From assembly GCA_030150665.1 (NCBI GenBank), contig JASLFJ010000104.1, positions 1 to 7,363 of the forward strand: a stretch of DNA of 7,363 nucleotides, written 5' to 3'. A program made the translations under genes and the position numbers. Below the pieces are notes generated by a model. That model made no database searches and was not told where the DNA came from. It saw nothing but the letters and a program-made list of their open reading frames with translations. This DNA comes from Enterococcaceae bacterium (GTDB lineage Bacteria > Bacillota > Bacilli > Lactobacillales > Catellicoccaceae). This document shows positions 1-6,022 of the stretch, one piece after another. How positions within the stretch are numbered: position 1 is the stretch's first letter; every line of letters starts with the position of its first letter.

Positions 1-90
1 ACCCATCATGACCGAGATATTAACGCAAGTTTAAATCTTAAAAATGAAGCCATAAGGCTTCTAACCGTAGGAACTACGGGGATCGCCTAA
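1..90 (+). CDS. tnpB: TnpB (IS200/IS605-family RNA-guided nuclease), C-terminal end only
   Basis: Reading from base 1, 29 codons end in TAA at 88-90. The peptide contains HDRDINASLNLK, the last RuvC motif of TnpB with its catalytic aspartate (the D of the DRDxNAS block), followed by the common TnpB tail ending LLTVGTTGIA. TnpB is an RNA-guided DNA endonuclease of IS200/IS605 and IS607 elements and is ancestral to Cas12. It uses a guide RNA made from the 3' end of its own gene and the element's right end. The coding part is cut by the window edge, so integrity of the other RuvC motifs and the zinc-finger cysteines cannot be judged. The visible C-terminus is intact, with no frameshift. Confidence 0.85.
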   Translation, partial: THHDRDINASLNLKNEAIRLLTVGTTGIA

Positions 91-173
91 TCCATTAGAG
101 TTCGGTAGAACTCTGTACTTAGGAATCCACTACGGCTTTAGCCTAGTGGTAGTTCAAAATGAAAAACTTGAAA
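46..173 (+). ncRNA. Putative TnpB guide RNA (omega RNA/reRNA) with 16-nt guide from flanking DNA
   Basis: Four hairpins follow one another across the tnpB 3' end and the right end: 46-61 (GAAGCC/GGCTTC, loop ATAA), 65-79 (CCGTAG/CTACGG, loop GAA), 97-114 (AGAGTTC/GAACTCT, loop GGTA) and 127-149 (CCACTA-GGC/GCC-TAGTGG, loop TTTA, one bulged C). The first two lie inside codons and so constrain both protein and RNA. This matches the known layout of TnpB guide RNAs, whose scaffold is the tnpB 3' end plus the right end and whose guide is the DNA just beyond the element. The guide would begin at 158 (AATGAAAAACTTGAAA). The 5' end of the RNA is unknown and may lie upstream of the window; the 16-nt guide length is taken from characterised TnpB systems. 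Confidence 0.65.
127..149 (+). repeat. Right-end subterminal hairpin of the IS element
   Basis: CCACTA at 127-132 pairs with TAGTGG at 144-149, and GGC at 134-136 pairs with GCC at 141-143 around a TTTA loop, with C133 bulged. A 9-bp imperfect stem with one unpaired base, a few bases from a TCAA cleavage site, is the typical substrate recognised by Y1 transposase TnpA as single-stranded DNA. As RNA it would also be the last hairpin of the guide-RNA scaffold. Confidence 0.75.
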
Positions 174-202
174 GATAGAGAGGAGACCGCTCTATCTTTT
201 TT
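171..202 (+). terminator. Rho-independent terminator just beyond the IS right end
   Basis: AAAGATAGAG (171-180) pairs perfectly with CTCTATCTTT (190-199) around a 9-base loop, and the T tract runs from 197 to 202. It lies 13 bases beyond the inferred IS boundary. It probably belonged to a gene upstream of the insertion point, and it now ends tnpB/guide-RNA transcription about 45 bases into flanking DNA. It also separates the IS from the next gene. Confidence 0.85.
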
Positions 203-243
203 CTATAGGTATGCATAAGAAAATAAATAAAGGAATAAGGACG

Positions 244-2802
244 ATGAAAAAAAAATTAGGATGGATTACAGGTCTCTGGGTGATTTTTATGTTTTGGATT
301 TGGCAAGCAAAAATGATTCCCTTAAATCCTGGTATTCTTTTAGTTTATGATGAGATTGCAAATGGAAGTCAAGTTTATTTAAGTTTTCAAGCCCCTAGTT
401 TAGACGGTCAACAAGAACAACGCGTCTTAACGAGTTATGCAACAGATCAAGAAAATGAATTTTTGTTAGACTCAGAAGGAGCAACTTTAAGTCAAGCTAA
501 ATTATATATTCCTAAATCAGAAGATCATCATCTTCAACATCTTGCTTTATATAGTCAAATTACCCCGTATCATAAACGAATTTTAGCGCAATATTCCTTT
601 GACCAACTGATTGAAGATCATCGCATTGTGATGGGAAAAAAAAGCAGTAAAGGGCCTAATCCAAACAGTGATGCGTTATATGATACGTATATTTTTTCAG
701 AATCTTTTGTAAAAGAGTTAAAAGATAAGATGAGCAAACAAAGCCCAGTAAAAGATGTCATCTATGTGTTTATTATTGTAAGTTACTTTATTTATTTAGG
801 ATATTTTTTGTGGCAAAAGTATATCCGGTGGCATTTTGGTTATTATATTGCTCATGTTGTTCTTTTGGTAAGTCTTATTTTAGTTAGTATTACGATTATG
901 GAAAAACCACCACTGAGTGTACCTGAGCAAGGATCATCTTTGACTTTAAGTCCGACACAAGTAGAGTGGTTACCATTAACAGAAGATTATGAACAAATCA
1001 TTCATGTCAATCATCAAAATATGAATGGCATTGATTTGCGTTTAGAAGCGAATTATCCACAAGAATTACCTGCAGAAAATACTGTAATTTTAGTCGAGTT
1101 ACTTTCTTTAAACCAAAAAGTTTTAGAAACACAAATTTTAGAACGAAAAGATCTAGAATATGATGCAGATGATCCTTATACGCATCTTTACTTTTCTCAC
1201 GCAAAATTAGCTCCAGGAGATTATATTTTACGGTTAACAACGATCTCTGGAGAGGGATCTTATGTGTTTATTGGTGCTTCAGATCAGAATATATTGAAAC
1301 GACAAGGATTAGATGAGGAAATAGCTAAAACGATCATTTATGAAGTCTGCTATGCCGTATTTCCTTATCGGAGTGTTGCAATAATATGTATCTGGTTAGG
1401 GTATCTTTTTGTGATTTTTAGTTTTTGGGTGCATGAGAAAAGATCAAATTCTAGAGTCTATTATGGAATACTGTATAGTTTAGCACTAACGATAAGTATT
1501 GCTCAGGGATATTTTTATCGACATTTTGTTCGTGGCATGCCAGATGAGGCGGCTCATATTTCTTATATTGCTTATTTTTCAAAATATACTAGGCTTTGGA
1601 TTCCTGAATTTTCTAAGATTCCTTTAGGAATGTTAGATTCAACCACGCATATTTGGACGGCATCACCAAATACGACGAATTACTTAGGCCATCCTATGCT
1701 TTATTACAAATTAATGGCAGTGCTTCTTCAAAATCCTGTGTTAGCATCTGGAGAAGTTTTCATTCGATCCGAGCGATTTTTAAAAATTCAGTGGAGTTTA
1801 TTTATTATTACGTTACTCTTTATTTTTTATATATGTTATCGATATTTACCTAAAAAACCACTATGGCAGTTATTAGGTGTTACGATTATTTTAAATATTC
1901 CGATGTTTTTATATAGTTTAATCAGTATTGGCAATGACGGGTTAACTATTTTAACAGTTTTATTATTTTTTATAGGTCTTTTAAGAGTGAGTCAACAAAA
2001 ATATAATTTAGTTACGTTTTTACTGATTGCCCTAGGTATATGTAGTAGTGTGCTTGTGAAAATGACAGCAGGAATTTTTGTTGTGCTGACTTCGATTGTT
2101 TTTCTGATGATTTATCATAGGCGATATCATCTAAAACAGTTATTCAAACATCCTAGTTTTTGGTATATGATGCCGATTTATGGATTAACGGTTCTTTACT
2201 TTATTTTGACATACATGAAAAATGGGATGATTCAAGGGTCTTATGAAGCACTAGATCCTGAAGGATTTTACCATTCAGTGTTTTATCGACCTATTGGACA
2301 GCGTATTTCTTATTCTATTTTTCAGTATTTAAATTATTTTATGAGTCATTTTTTTAGTAGTTGGACAGGACTTTCTAATGAGCATGCGGTACTGAAACAA
2401 AGTTCTTGGTATAGTATTACACGATTACCGATGATATTAGTGTTAGTGGTCCCCTTTTTCTGGTGGCGTCCAAAAATGACGAGTCATAAACTATCAATGG
2501 TAATGAGATCAGTCACTTTAGTTCTTTGTATTGAATGGTTTTTACAAATAAAAAATGCGATTTATGGATTTTATATGAATGGATATTTAGGTGGATTTCA
2601 AAGTAGATATTATTTATTTGCGGTGCCTATCTTATCTTATGGAATTGTGATTTATATTTATGAATGGCAAAAAAATAGACAGAAAACGCAACGTATGAAT
2701 TCAGATATACTGGTTACCTCACTAACGGCACTATGGATTTTTTTACTGATGATGATGAATTTTGTGTATTTTTTAGTTCATTTTAATCATTATTTAATTT
2801 AA
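244..2802 (+). CDS. Large polytopic membrane protein, DUF2142/GT-C-glycosyltransferase-like
   Basis: An 852-residue membrane protein. I count about 13-14 hydrophobic segments: one at 6-22, a hydrophilic region 23-171, two at about 172-191 and 199-219, a second hydrophilic region 220-376, then a dense membrane half from 377 to the end. Between membrane segments lies GMPDEAAHISYIAYFSK (P433, D434, E435, H438), and further on GHPMLYYKLM (H483, P484, Y487, Y488). A PDE..H motif in an outer loop followed by HPxxYY is typical of DUF2142 and the wider GT-C fold, where acidic residues take part in sugar transfer from polyprenyl-phosphate donors outside the membrane. A role in decorating a wall glycan or teichoic acid is inference; acceptor and sugar are unknown. 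Start: ATG 244 has AAAGGA at 229-234, 9 bases upstream; the in-frame ATG at 211 has no proper site and nearly abuts the terminator. Nine A's follow the start codon. No clear promoter is visible. Confidence 0.75.
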   Translation: MKKKLGWITGLWVIFMFWIWQAKMIPLNPGILLVYDEIANGSQVYLSFQAPSLDGQQEQRVLTSYATDQENEFLLDSEGATLSQAKLYIPKSEDHHLQHLALYSQITPYHKRILAQYSFDQLIEDHRIVMGKKSSKGPNPNSDALYDTYIFSESFVKELKDKMSKQSPVKDVIYVFIIVSYFIYLGYFLWQKYIRWHFGYYIAHVVLLVSLILVSITIMEKPPLSVPEQGSSLTLSPTQVEWLPLTEDYEQIIHVNHQNMNGIDLRLEANYPQELPAENTVILVELLSLNQKVLETQILERKDLEYDADDPYTHLYFSHAKLAPGDYILRLTTISGEGSYVFIGASDQNILKRQGLDEEIAKTIIYEVCYAVFPYRSVAIICIWLGYLFVIFSFWVHEKRSNSRVYYGILYSLALTISIAQGYFYRHFVRGMPDEAAHISYIAYFSKYTRLWIPEFSKIPLGMLDSTTHIWTASPNTTNYLGHPMLYYKLMAVLLQNPVLASGEVFIRSERFLKIQWSLFIITLLFIFYICYRYLPKKPLWQLLGVTIILNIPMFLYSLISIGNDGLTILTVLLFFIGLLRVSQQKYNLVTFLLIALGICSSVLVKMTAGIFVVLTSIVFLMIYHRRYHLKQLFKHPSFWYMMPIYGLTVLYFILTYMKNGMIQGSYEALDPEGFYHSVFYRPIGQRISYSIFQYLNYFMSHFFSSWTGLSNEHAVLKQSSWYSITRLPMILVLVVPFFWWRPKMTSHKLSMVMRSVTLVLCIEWFLQIKNAIYGFYMNGYLGGFQSRYYLFAVPILSYGIVIYIYEWQKNRQKTQRMNSDILVTSLTALWIFLLMMMNFVYFLVHFNHYLI

Positions 2803-2822
2803 TCATAGTTATGTAATCTATT

Positions 2823-2850
2823 TTGTTTTGTTTTTTAGATATGATAAACT
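2823..2850 (+). promoter_or_regulatory. Weak candidate promoter for the GH25 muramidase gene
   Basis: The 103-base gap after the membrane-protein gene holds no terminator-like hairpin. It contains TATGATAAACT at 2840-2850, a plausible -10 region (TATGAT, or TAAACT 16 bases after TTGTTT at 2823-2828). The -35 match is poor for the better -10, so read-through from the upstream gene is an equally good explanation. Confidence 0.3.
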
Positions 2851-2905
2851 GTAAGTATATGTATTGGATATTTGATAATTATGAAAAGAAAGTGTGAGGG
2901 AATTT

Positions 2906-4192
2906 ATGAAAAAAAATAAAATAATGTTAGGAGTATTATTAGGTCTAGGATTATTGTTACCTCAAGTAGGACAGGCAGCTACAGAGGTTGTGGAGTATCA
3001 AGGAGAGAAGATAGAAATTACGATTCCTCCAGATGAAGTTGAAGTTCCTACACCAGTGATTGATGAAACGTCACAACATGATCTAGGATCCAGTGCAGAG
3101 ATGTTGATACAAGAGAAAATACCCCGTTCAGTTATTTTTGCTGGAGAGCCGAATCGTCCAGCTGCAGATTTTATTGATATTTCCTCTCACAATGGTGCGC
3201 TTTCTGTAGAAGATTTTAAAGCAATGCAAAAGTACGGTGTTCATGGCGTTTGTGTTAAATTAACAGAAGGAACTACTTATATTAATCCTTATGCAAAAAT
3301 GCAGATCAGCAATGCGATTGCTGCTGGAATGAATGTGAGTGCGTATCACTATAGTTGGTTTACAACAAAAGCACAGGCTGAAGCCGAAGCCGACTTTTTT
3401 GCGAAAACAGCTTTTTCTATGGGACTAGATACAAATACATTAATGGTTAATGATGCAGAAAATCCTGTAATGAACAATGGATTTGCTACTGAAAATTCTC
3501 TTTATTTTGCACTACGCTTAATTGATCATTTTGGATTTAATCGTGTTGTTCATTATAGTTTTGCGAATTGGTTTACAACAGGTGTTTTAAATCCTACAAC
3601 ATTAAAACCAGATTCTTTATGGGTTGCTCATTATGTGAATAATCCAAATAAAGAAAATTTATTATATACAAATAATGCAGCATGGCAGTGGAGCAGTGAA
3701 TTTGTATTTCCTGAAATTCCTAATAAACGTTTTGATATTAGTATGGATTACAGTGGTTGGTTTGATGATGAGCCTGATTCAGGATTTGTTAAAGTATACC
3801 GAGCGTATAATGCAAATTCTGGAGAGCATTTATATACTTTAAACCGATATGAATATAATCATCTTATTCAAGTAGGTTGGTATGCTGAAGGGGTTGCTTG
3901 GAAGTCTCCACTAGAAGGACAAGCTGTATATCGTCTTTATAATCCGAATACAGGAGAGCATTTTTATACTATGAATAAAGTAGAGTATGAACTTACTGCG
4001 AAAAAAGGATGGAAACAAGAAGGCGTTGCTTTTCATTCTAATGGTTTTGGTATGCCTGTGTACCGATTATTTAATCCAAAAGCAAAAGGTCCAGGATCTC
4101 ATCACTTTACATTAAATACATATGAAGTAGATTCATTAGTAGATGCAGGTTGGAAATATGAAGGCGTTGCTTTTTATGGGGTTAAAAATTAG
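2906..4192 (+). CDS. Secreted GH25 muramidase (lysozyme) with three C-terminal DUF5648-like repeats
   Basis: A 428-residue exported N-acetylmuramidase that would cleave the MurNAc-GlcNAc bond of peptidoglycan. Residues 1-24 form a signal peptide (KK, hydrophobic core, VGQA then A) and 25-85 a variable linker. The GH25 domain spans about 86-290: DFIDISSHNG with D91, VKLTEG with E121, MVNDAEN with D183 and E185 (E185 the expected proton donor), and FDISMDYSG with D277. These correspond to the D10, E37, D92, E94 and D182 active-site set of Cpl-1-type enzymes, so the enzyme should be active. Residues 297-428 are three VYRLYNPxxGEHFYT-type repeats, probably for wall binding. No LPXTG or membrane anchor is visible, so it is released or held by the repeats. 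ATG 2906 is chosen because GAGGGA lies 5 bases upstream; the in-frame GTG at 2894 would sit too early for that site. Confidence 0.9.
   Translation: MKKNKIMLGVLLGLGLLLPQVGQAATEVVEYQGEKIEITIPPDEVEVPTPVIDETSQHDLGSSAEMLIQEKIPRSVIFAGEPNRPAADFIDISSHNGALSVEDFKAMQKYGVHGVCVKLTEGTTYINPYAKMQISNAIAAGMNVSAYHYSWFTTKAQAEAEADFFAKTAFSMGLDTNTLMVNDAENPVMNNGFATENSLYFALRLIDHFGFNRVVHYSFANWFTTGVLNPTTLKPDSLWVAHYVNNPNKENLLYTNNAAWQWSSEFVFPEIPNKRFDISMDYSGWFDDEPDSGFVKVYRAYNANSGEHLYTLNRYEYNHLIQVGWYAEGVAWKSPLEGQAVYRLYNPNTGEHFYTMNKVEYELTAKKGWKQEGVAFHSNGFGMPVYRLFNPKAKGPGSHHFTLNTYEVDSLVDAGWKYEGVAFYGVKN
3794..4189 (+). repeat. Three tandem protein repeats of 44 residues in the muramidase C-terminus
   Basis: Copies begin at residues 297, 341 and 385, each with VYR, then a Y/F-N-x motif, G(E/S)H, (L/F)YT or FT, an E-Y/E-V helix and GW..EGVA. 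The third copy has a 3-residue insertion in its G/H turn (KAKGPGSHH) and a correspondingly shorter end, so it still spans 44 residues and stops exactly at the C-terminus. The pattern matches the PF18885 (DUF5648) repeat found on many lactobacillal and clostridial wall hydrolases. DNA identity between copies is low, so the duplication is old. Confidence 0.8.
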
Positions 4193-4197
4193 TGAAT

Positions 4198-4232
4198 AAA
4201 AAAACGATGACTATTTCAGTCATCGTTTTTTT
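4198..4232. terminator. Bidirectional intrinsic terminator between convergent genes
   Basis: ACGATGACT (4204-4212) pairs with AGTCATCGT (4218-4226) around ATTTC. Seven A's (4198-4204) precede the stem and seven T's (4226-4232) follow it, so the element reads as a terminator on both strands. It starts 5 bases after the muramidase stop and ends 3 bases from the stop of the reverse-strand telA gene, ending both transcripts. Confidence 0.92.
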
Positions 4233-4235
4233 ATG

Positions 4236-5393
4236 TTAATTTTTATATTGTTTAGAAGAGGCGGTAGCTTCTAGTAGCTGTTTATGTAATTCTTGTTCCA
4301 TATTGAATAATTCTTGTTCAATGGCTACACGTTTTTCACGTCCTGTTGTTTGAATGGCTAATGTTTCTTGAAGTGTTTCTAAGAGTTCATTTTGTGTAAA
4401 TGCTAGTGTTTCTAAGTCGACAATACCGCGTTCACTTTCTTTAGCACCTTCAATAGCCGATTGTTTTAACATCGATGCATTTTGTTTTAGTAGTTGATTT
4501 GTAGTATCAGTTACGTTTTTTTGTAATGTTAAGGCTTCTTTTTGACGAAGCAGTGTTAAGGCAATTACAACTTGATTTTTCCAAAGGGGAATAGAAGTAT
4601 GAATAGAGGTTTGAATCTTTTCTGCTAGAGCCTGTTGTGTATTTTGCATAATTCTAATTTGTGGTGCTTGTTGAATTGTAATTTGGCGAGCTAGTTTTAA
4701 GTCATGGATGCGTTTATGAAGACGCTCGCTAAATTGTCTTAAGTCATCTACTTCTTGAATCAGTAAAGGATCTTGTGATTCTTGAGCTTCTTTGAGTTTT
4801 TGTGGAATGATCTGTGTATCTAATTCTAGCTGTTTTTGTTCTCCTGCAATAATATAAAGGTTTAGTGCCTCAAAATAGCGTTTGTTTTGTTCATAGAGTT
4901 GTTCTAATTGTTGATAATCATCGAATAATTGTTGTTGTGACTTTGCTAATTGTTGTGCTATTTGATCAATTTGAACACCAATTTTTTGATATTTAGCTGT
5001 CATCTCATAAGAGGATCGTTTCATTTTAGAAAACATGCGTTGAAAAAGACTTGAAGATTCAGGAACAAGTTCTTCAGGAGAAGTCGTATTTAATTGCACC
5101 ATCAGCTGTTTAATCGTCTCACCAACTTCACCTGTATCATAATTGGGTACTTGTTGTAGCAGTTGATTAGAAAATTCATGGAGTTTTTCTTGAGCTTGAA
5201 ATCCGTAATTCAGCGCTGATTGAGGCTCGTAAGGATTAATGTGTTGAGTGAGTGCTCGAACACGTTCTTGATCTTCTTCTGATAATTGGTGGATCGTTTG
5301 TTCTGTAGATAATGCAGGATCTTCTTCAAGGGGTGTTAGTTGCAAGAGTTCATCAAGAGAAGTATCAGCAATATTTTGTTGTTTTTGTGTCAT
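4236..5393 (-). CDS. telA: TelA/YaaN-family toxic anion resistance protein
   Basis: A 385-residue soluble, strongly helical and Gln/Glu-rich protein of the TelA family (PF05816), close to the usual length of about 360-400. Family hallmarks are NPY in the N-terminal part (53-55), a central coiled-coil stretch (about 130-235) containing KRYFEALNLYIIAGE (171-185), and the conserved ITIQQAPQIRIMQNTQQAL (238-256) followed by SIPLWKNQVVIAL (267-279). The biochemical function is unknown. The family is named for plasmid tellurite resistance, and a chromosomal Listeria homologue contributes to tolerance of nisin and wall-active antibiotics. It is the second gene after xpaC, as in the Bacillus xpaC-yaaN pair, and overlaps it by 29 bp. 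Its own strong site, AAAGGAGG at 5410-5403, lies inside xpaC, 9 bases before the ATG, which supports this start. Confidence 0.9.
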   Translation of the reverse strand: MTQKQQNIADTSLDELLQLTPLEEDPALSTEQTIHQLSEEDQERVRALTQHINPYEPQSALNYGFQAQEKLHEFSNQLLQQVPNYDTGEVGETIKQLMVQLNTTSPEELVPESSSLFQRMFSKMKRSSYEMTAKYQKIGVQIDQIAQQLAKSQQQLFDDYQQLEQLYEQNKRYFEALNLYIIAGEQKQLELDTQIIPQKLKEAQESQDPLLIQEVDDLRQFSERLHKRIHDLKLARQITIQQAPQIRIMQNTQQALAEKIQTSIHTSIPLWKNQVVIALTLLRQKEALTLQKNVTDTTNQLLKQNASMLKQSAIEGAKESERGIVDLETLAFTQNELLETLQETLAIQTTGREKRVAIEQELFNMEQELHKQLLEATASSKQYKN

Positions 5394-5865
5394 TATAGGT
5401 TTCCTCCTTTAATGTTTTTGGGGTTAAAATATCATAGCTTGTTTTTTGCATCAAACGGCAAATCGTTTCAATTTCTTGAGTGTGCTGATTAATTGCTTCA
5501 AAATGTGTTTTGTGTTTGATAGGCAGTTGTTGGAGCTCATCATATATCGTGATATGTTGGATTAATGATGGTAGCTCTTGATAAAGCCATTGATCAGCAA
5601 TATGTAGTCGTTGAGGATGTGTGACTAATGTTGTAAAGACTTCTTTACTTAAAGAAAGTGTATGATATCTCATTAATATATTGTTGATTTTAGGATACTG
5701 ATTTGTATAATGTTCTAGTAATAAAATATCTTCTTTAACTCCAGCCATTAAAGTTCTAAAAAATTTAATATCTTGTTTTGTTAAACCTTGATTTAAATAG
5801 TGTTGTTTTTTTTCTTTTGTTAAAGGAGGTATTTTTTTTTGGGATGGTGTTTTTTTAAAGAACAT
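5365..5865 (-). CDS. xpaC: XpaC-family protein (5-bromo-4-chloroindolyl phosphate hydrolysis family)
   Basis: A 166-residue protein resembling XpaC (PF10112). The recognisable core runs from about 22 to 140: LTKQDIKFFRTLM (28-40), a helix with LLLEHY (48-53), LSLSKEVFTTLVTHPQRLHIADQWLYQELPSL in pieces (70-101), and a C-terminal helix with EIETICRLM. The family name comes from a Bacillus plate phenotype; no enzymatic activity is established and no catalytic motif is visible. It is the partner gene of telA. Here no membrane segment is seen and the protein is shorter than the roughly 200 residues of Bacillus XpaC, so it looks cytoplasmic. The start is supported by GAGGTGA at 5878-5872, 6 bases upstream. 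Runs of seven and nine A's (sense strand) occur in the first dozen codons. Confidence 0.85.
   Translation of the reverse strand: MFFKKTPSQKKIPPLTKEKKQHYLNQGLTKQDIKFFRTLMAGVKEDILLLEHYTNQYPKINNILMRYHTLSLSKEVFTTLVTHPQRLHIADQWLYQELPSLIQHITIYDELQQLPIKHKTHFEAINQHTQEIETICRLMQKTSYDILTPKTLKEETYNDTKTTKYC
5403..5410 (-). promoter_or_regulatory. telA ribosome binding site inside the xpaC coding sequence
   Basis: On the reverse strand AAAGGAGG lies 9 bases before the telA ATG and within the last codons of xpaC. It is the strongest Shine-Dalgarno match in the window. Together with the 29-bp gene overlap it points to re-initiation or coupled translation of TelA in a fixed ratio to XpaC. Confidence 0.8.
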
Positions 5866-5884
5866 AATGAATCACCTCTATTTT

Positions 5885-5893
5885 AGTGTACCA
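5885..5893 (-). promoter_or_regulatory. Candidate extended -10 promoter for xpaC-telA
   Basis: The reverse strand reads TGGTACACT, an extended -10 (TGn plus TACACT). No good -35 is present at 16-18 bases (TGAGTT at 17). The predicted transcript would begin around 5878, almost on the ribosome binding site, leaving a very short leader of about 13 bases. This makes the call tentative. Confidence 0.4.
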
Positions 5894-5959
5894 TAAAAAT
5901 GCACAATAACTCATCCGTCTTACGATGGAGTTTAAAGAATTTAGAAAGATAGACGACAG

Positions 5960-5988
5960 TTGAAAAATAAAAGATAGCATTGTATGAT
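5960..5988 (+). promoter_or_regulatory. Near-consensus sigma-A promoter of the nudF operon
   Basis: TTGAAA (5960-5965) and TATGAT (5983-5988) are separated by exactly 17 bases, the best promoter match in the window. Transcription would start near 5995, giving a leader of about 28 bases before the nudF ATG. No operator or riboswitch-like fold fits in that leader, so expression is probably constitutive. Confidence 0.8.
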
Positions 5989-6022
5989 GAACATTAAGAA
6001 GCAGTAAGAAAGGGATATATTG

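Larger units (their letters stand above)
1..157 (+). mobile_element. Right end of an IS200/IS605-family element carrying tnpB
   Basis: Only the right part of the element is in the window; the left end, any tnpA and most of tnpB lie upstream. The assignment rests on the C-terminal TnpB peptide at 1-90, the subterminal hairpin at 127-149, and a TTCAA at 153-157. Elements of this family have no terminal inverted repeats; they carry subterminal hairpins recognised by the TnpA Y1 transposase, and the right cleavage site of the type element IS608 is TCAA. The boundary at 157 is therefore inferred from the motif and its 4-base distance from the hairpin, not from comparison with an empty site. No target duplication is expected for this family. 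Confidence 0.8.

Noticed and set aside
168..196. TTGAAA with TCTATC 17 bases later as a promoter for the membrane-protein gene
   Set aside because: The -10 matches poorly and the whole segment is the stem of a strong terminator, so it is unlikely to act as a promoter.
211..243. In-frame upstream ATG at 211 that would add 11 residues to the large membrane protein
   Set aside because: No ribosome binding site at useful spacing and only 8 bases from the terminator T tract; ATG 244 has AAAGGA 9 bases upstream and begins a typical KKK-plus-hydrophobic N-terminus.
1007..1240. Reverse-strand open frame of 77 codons
   Set aside because: Lies entirely inside the membrane-protein gene, has no ribosome binding site and no recognisable protein features.
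1653..1853. Forward open frame of 66 codons in another frame of the membrane-protein gene
   Set aside because: Fully contained in a well-supported gene; hydrophobic content reflects the T-rich membrane codons of the real frame.
5910..5930. Imperfect palindrome CTCATCCGT/ACGATGGAG as a possible operator or hairpin
   Set aside because: Three of nine positions mismatch unless two bulges are allowed; no second copy in the window and no regulator nearby.
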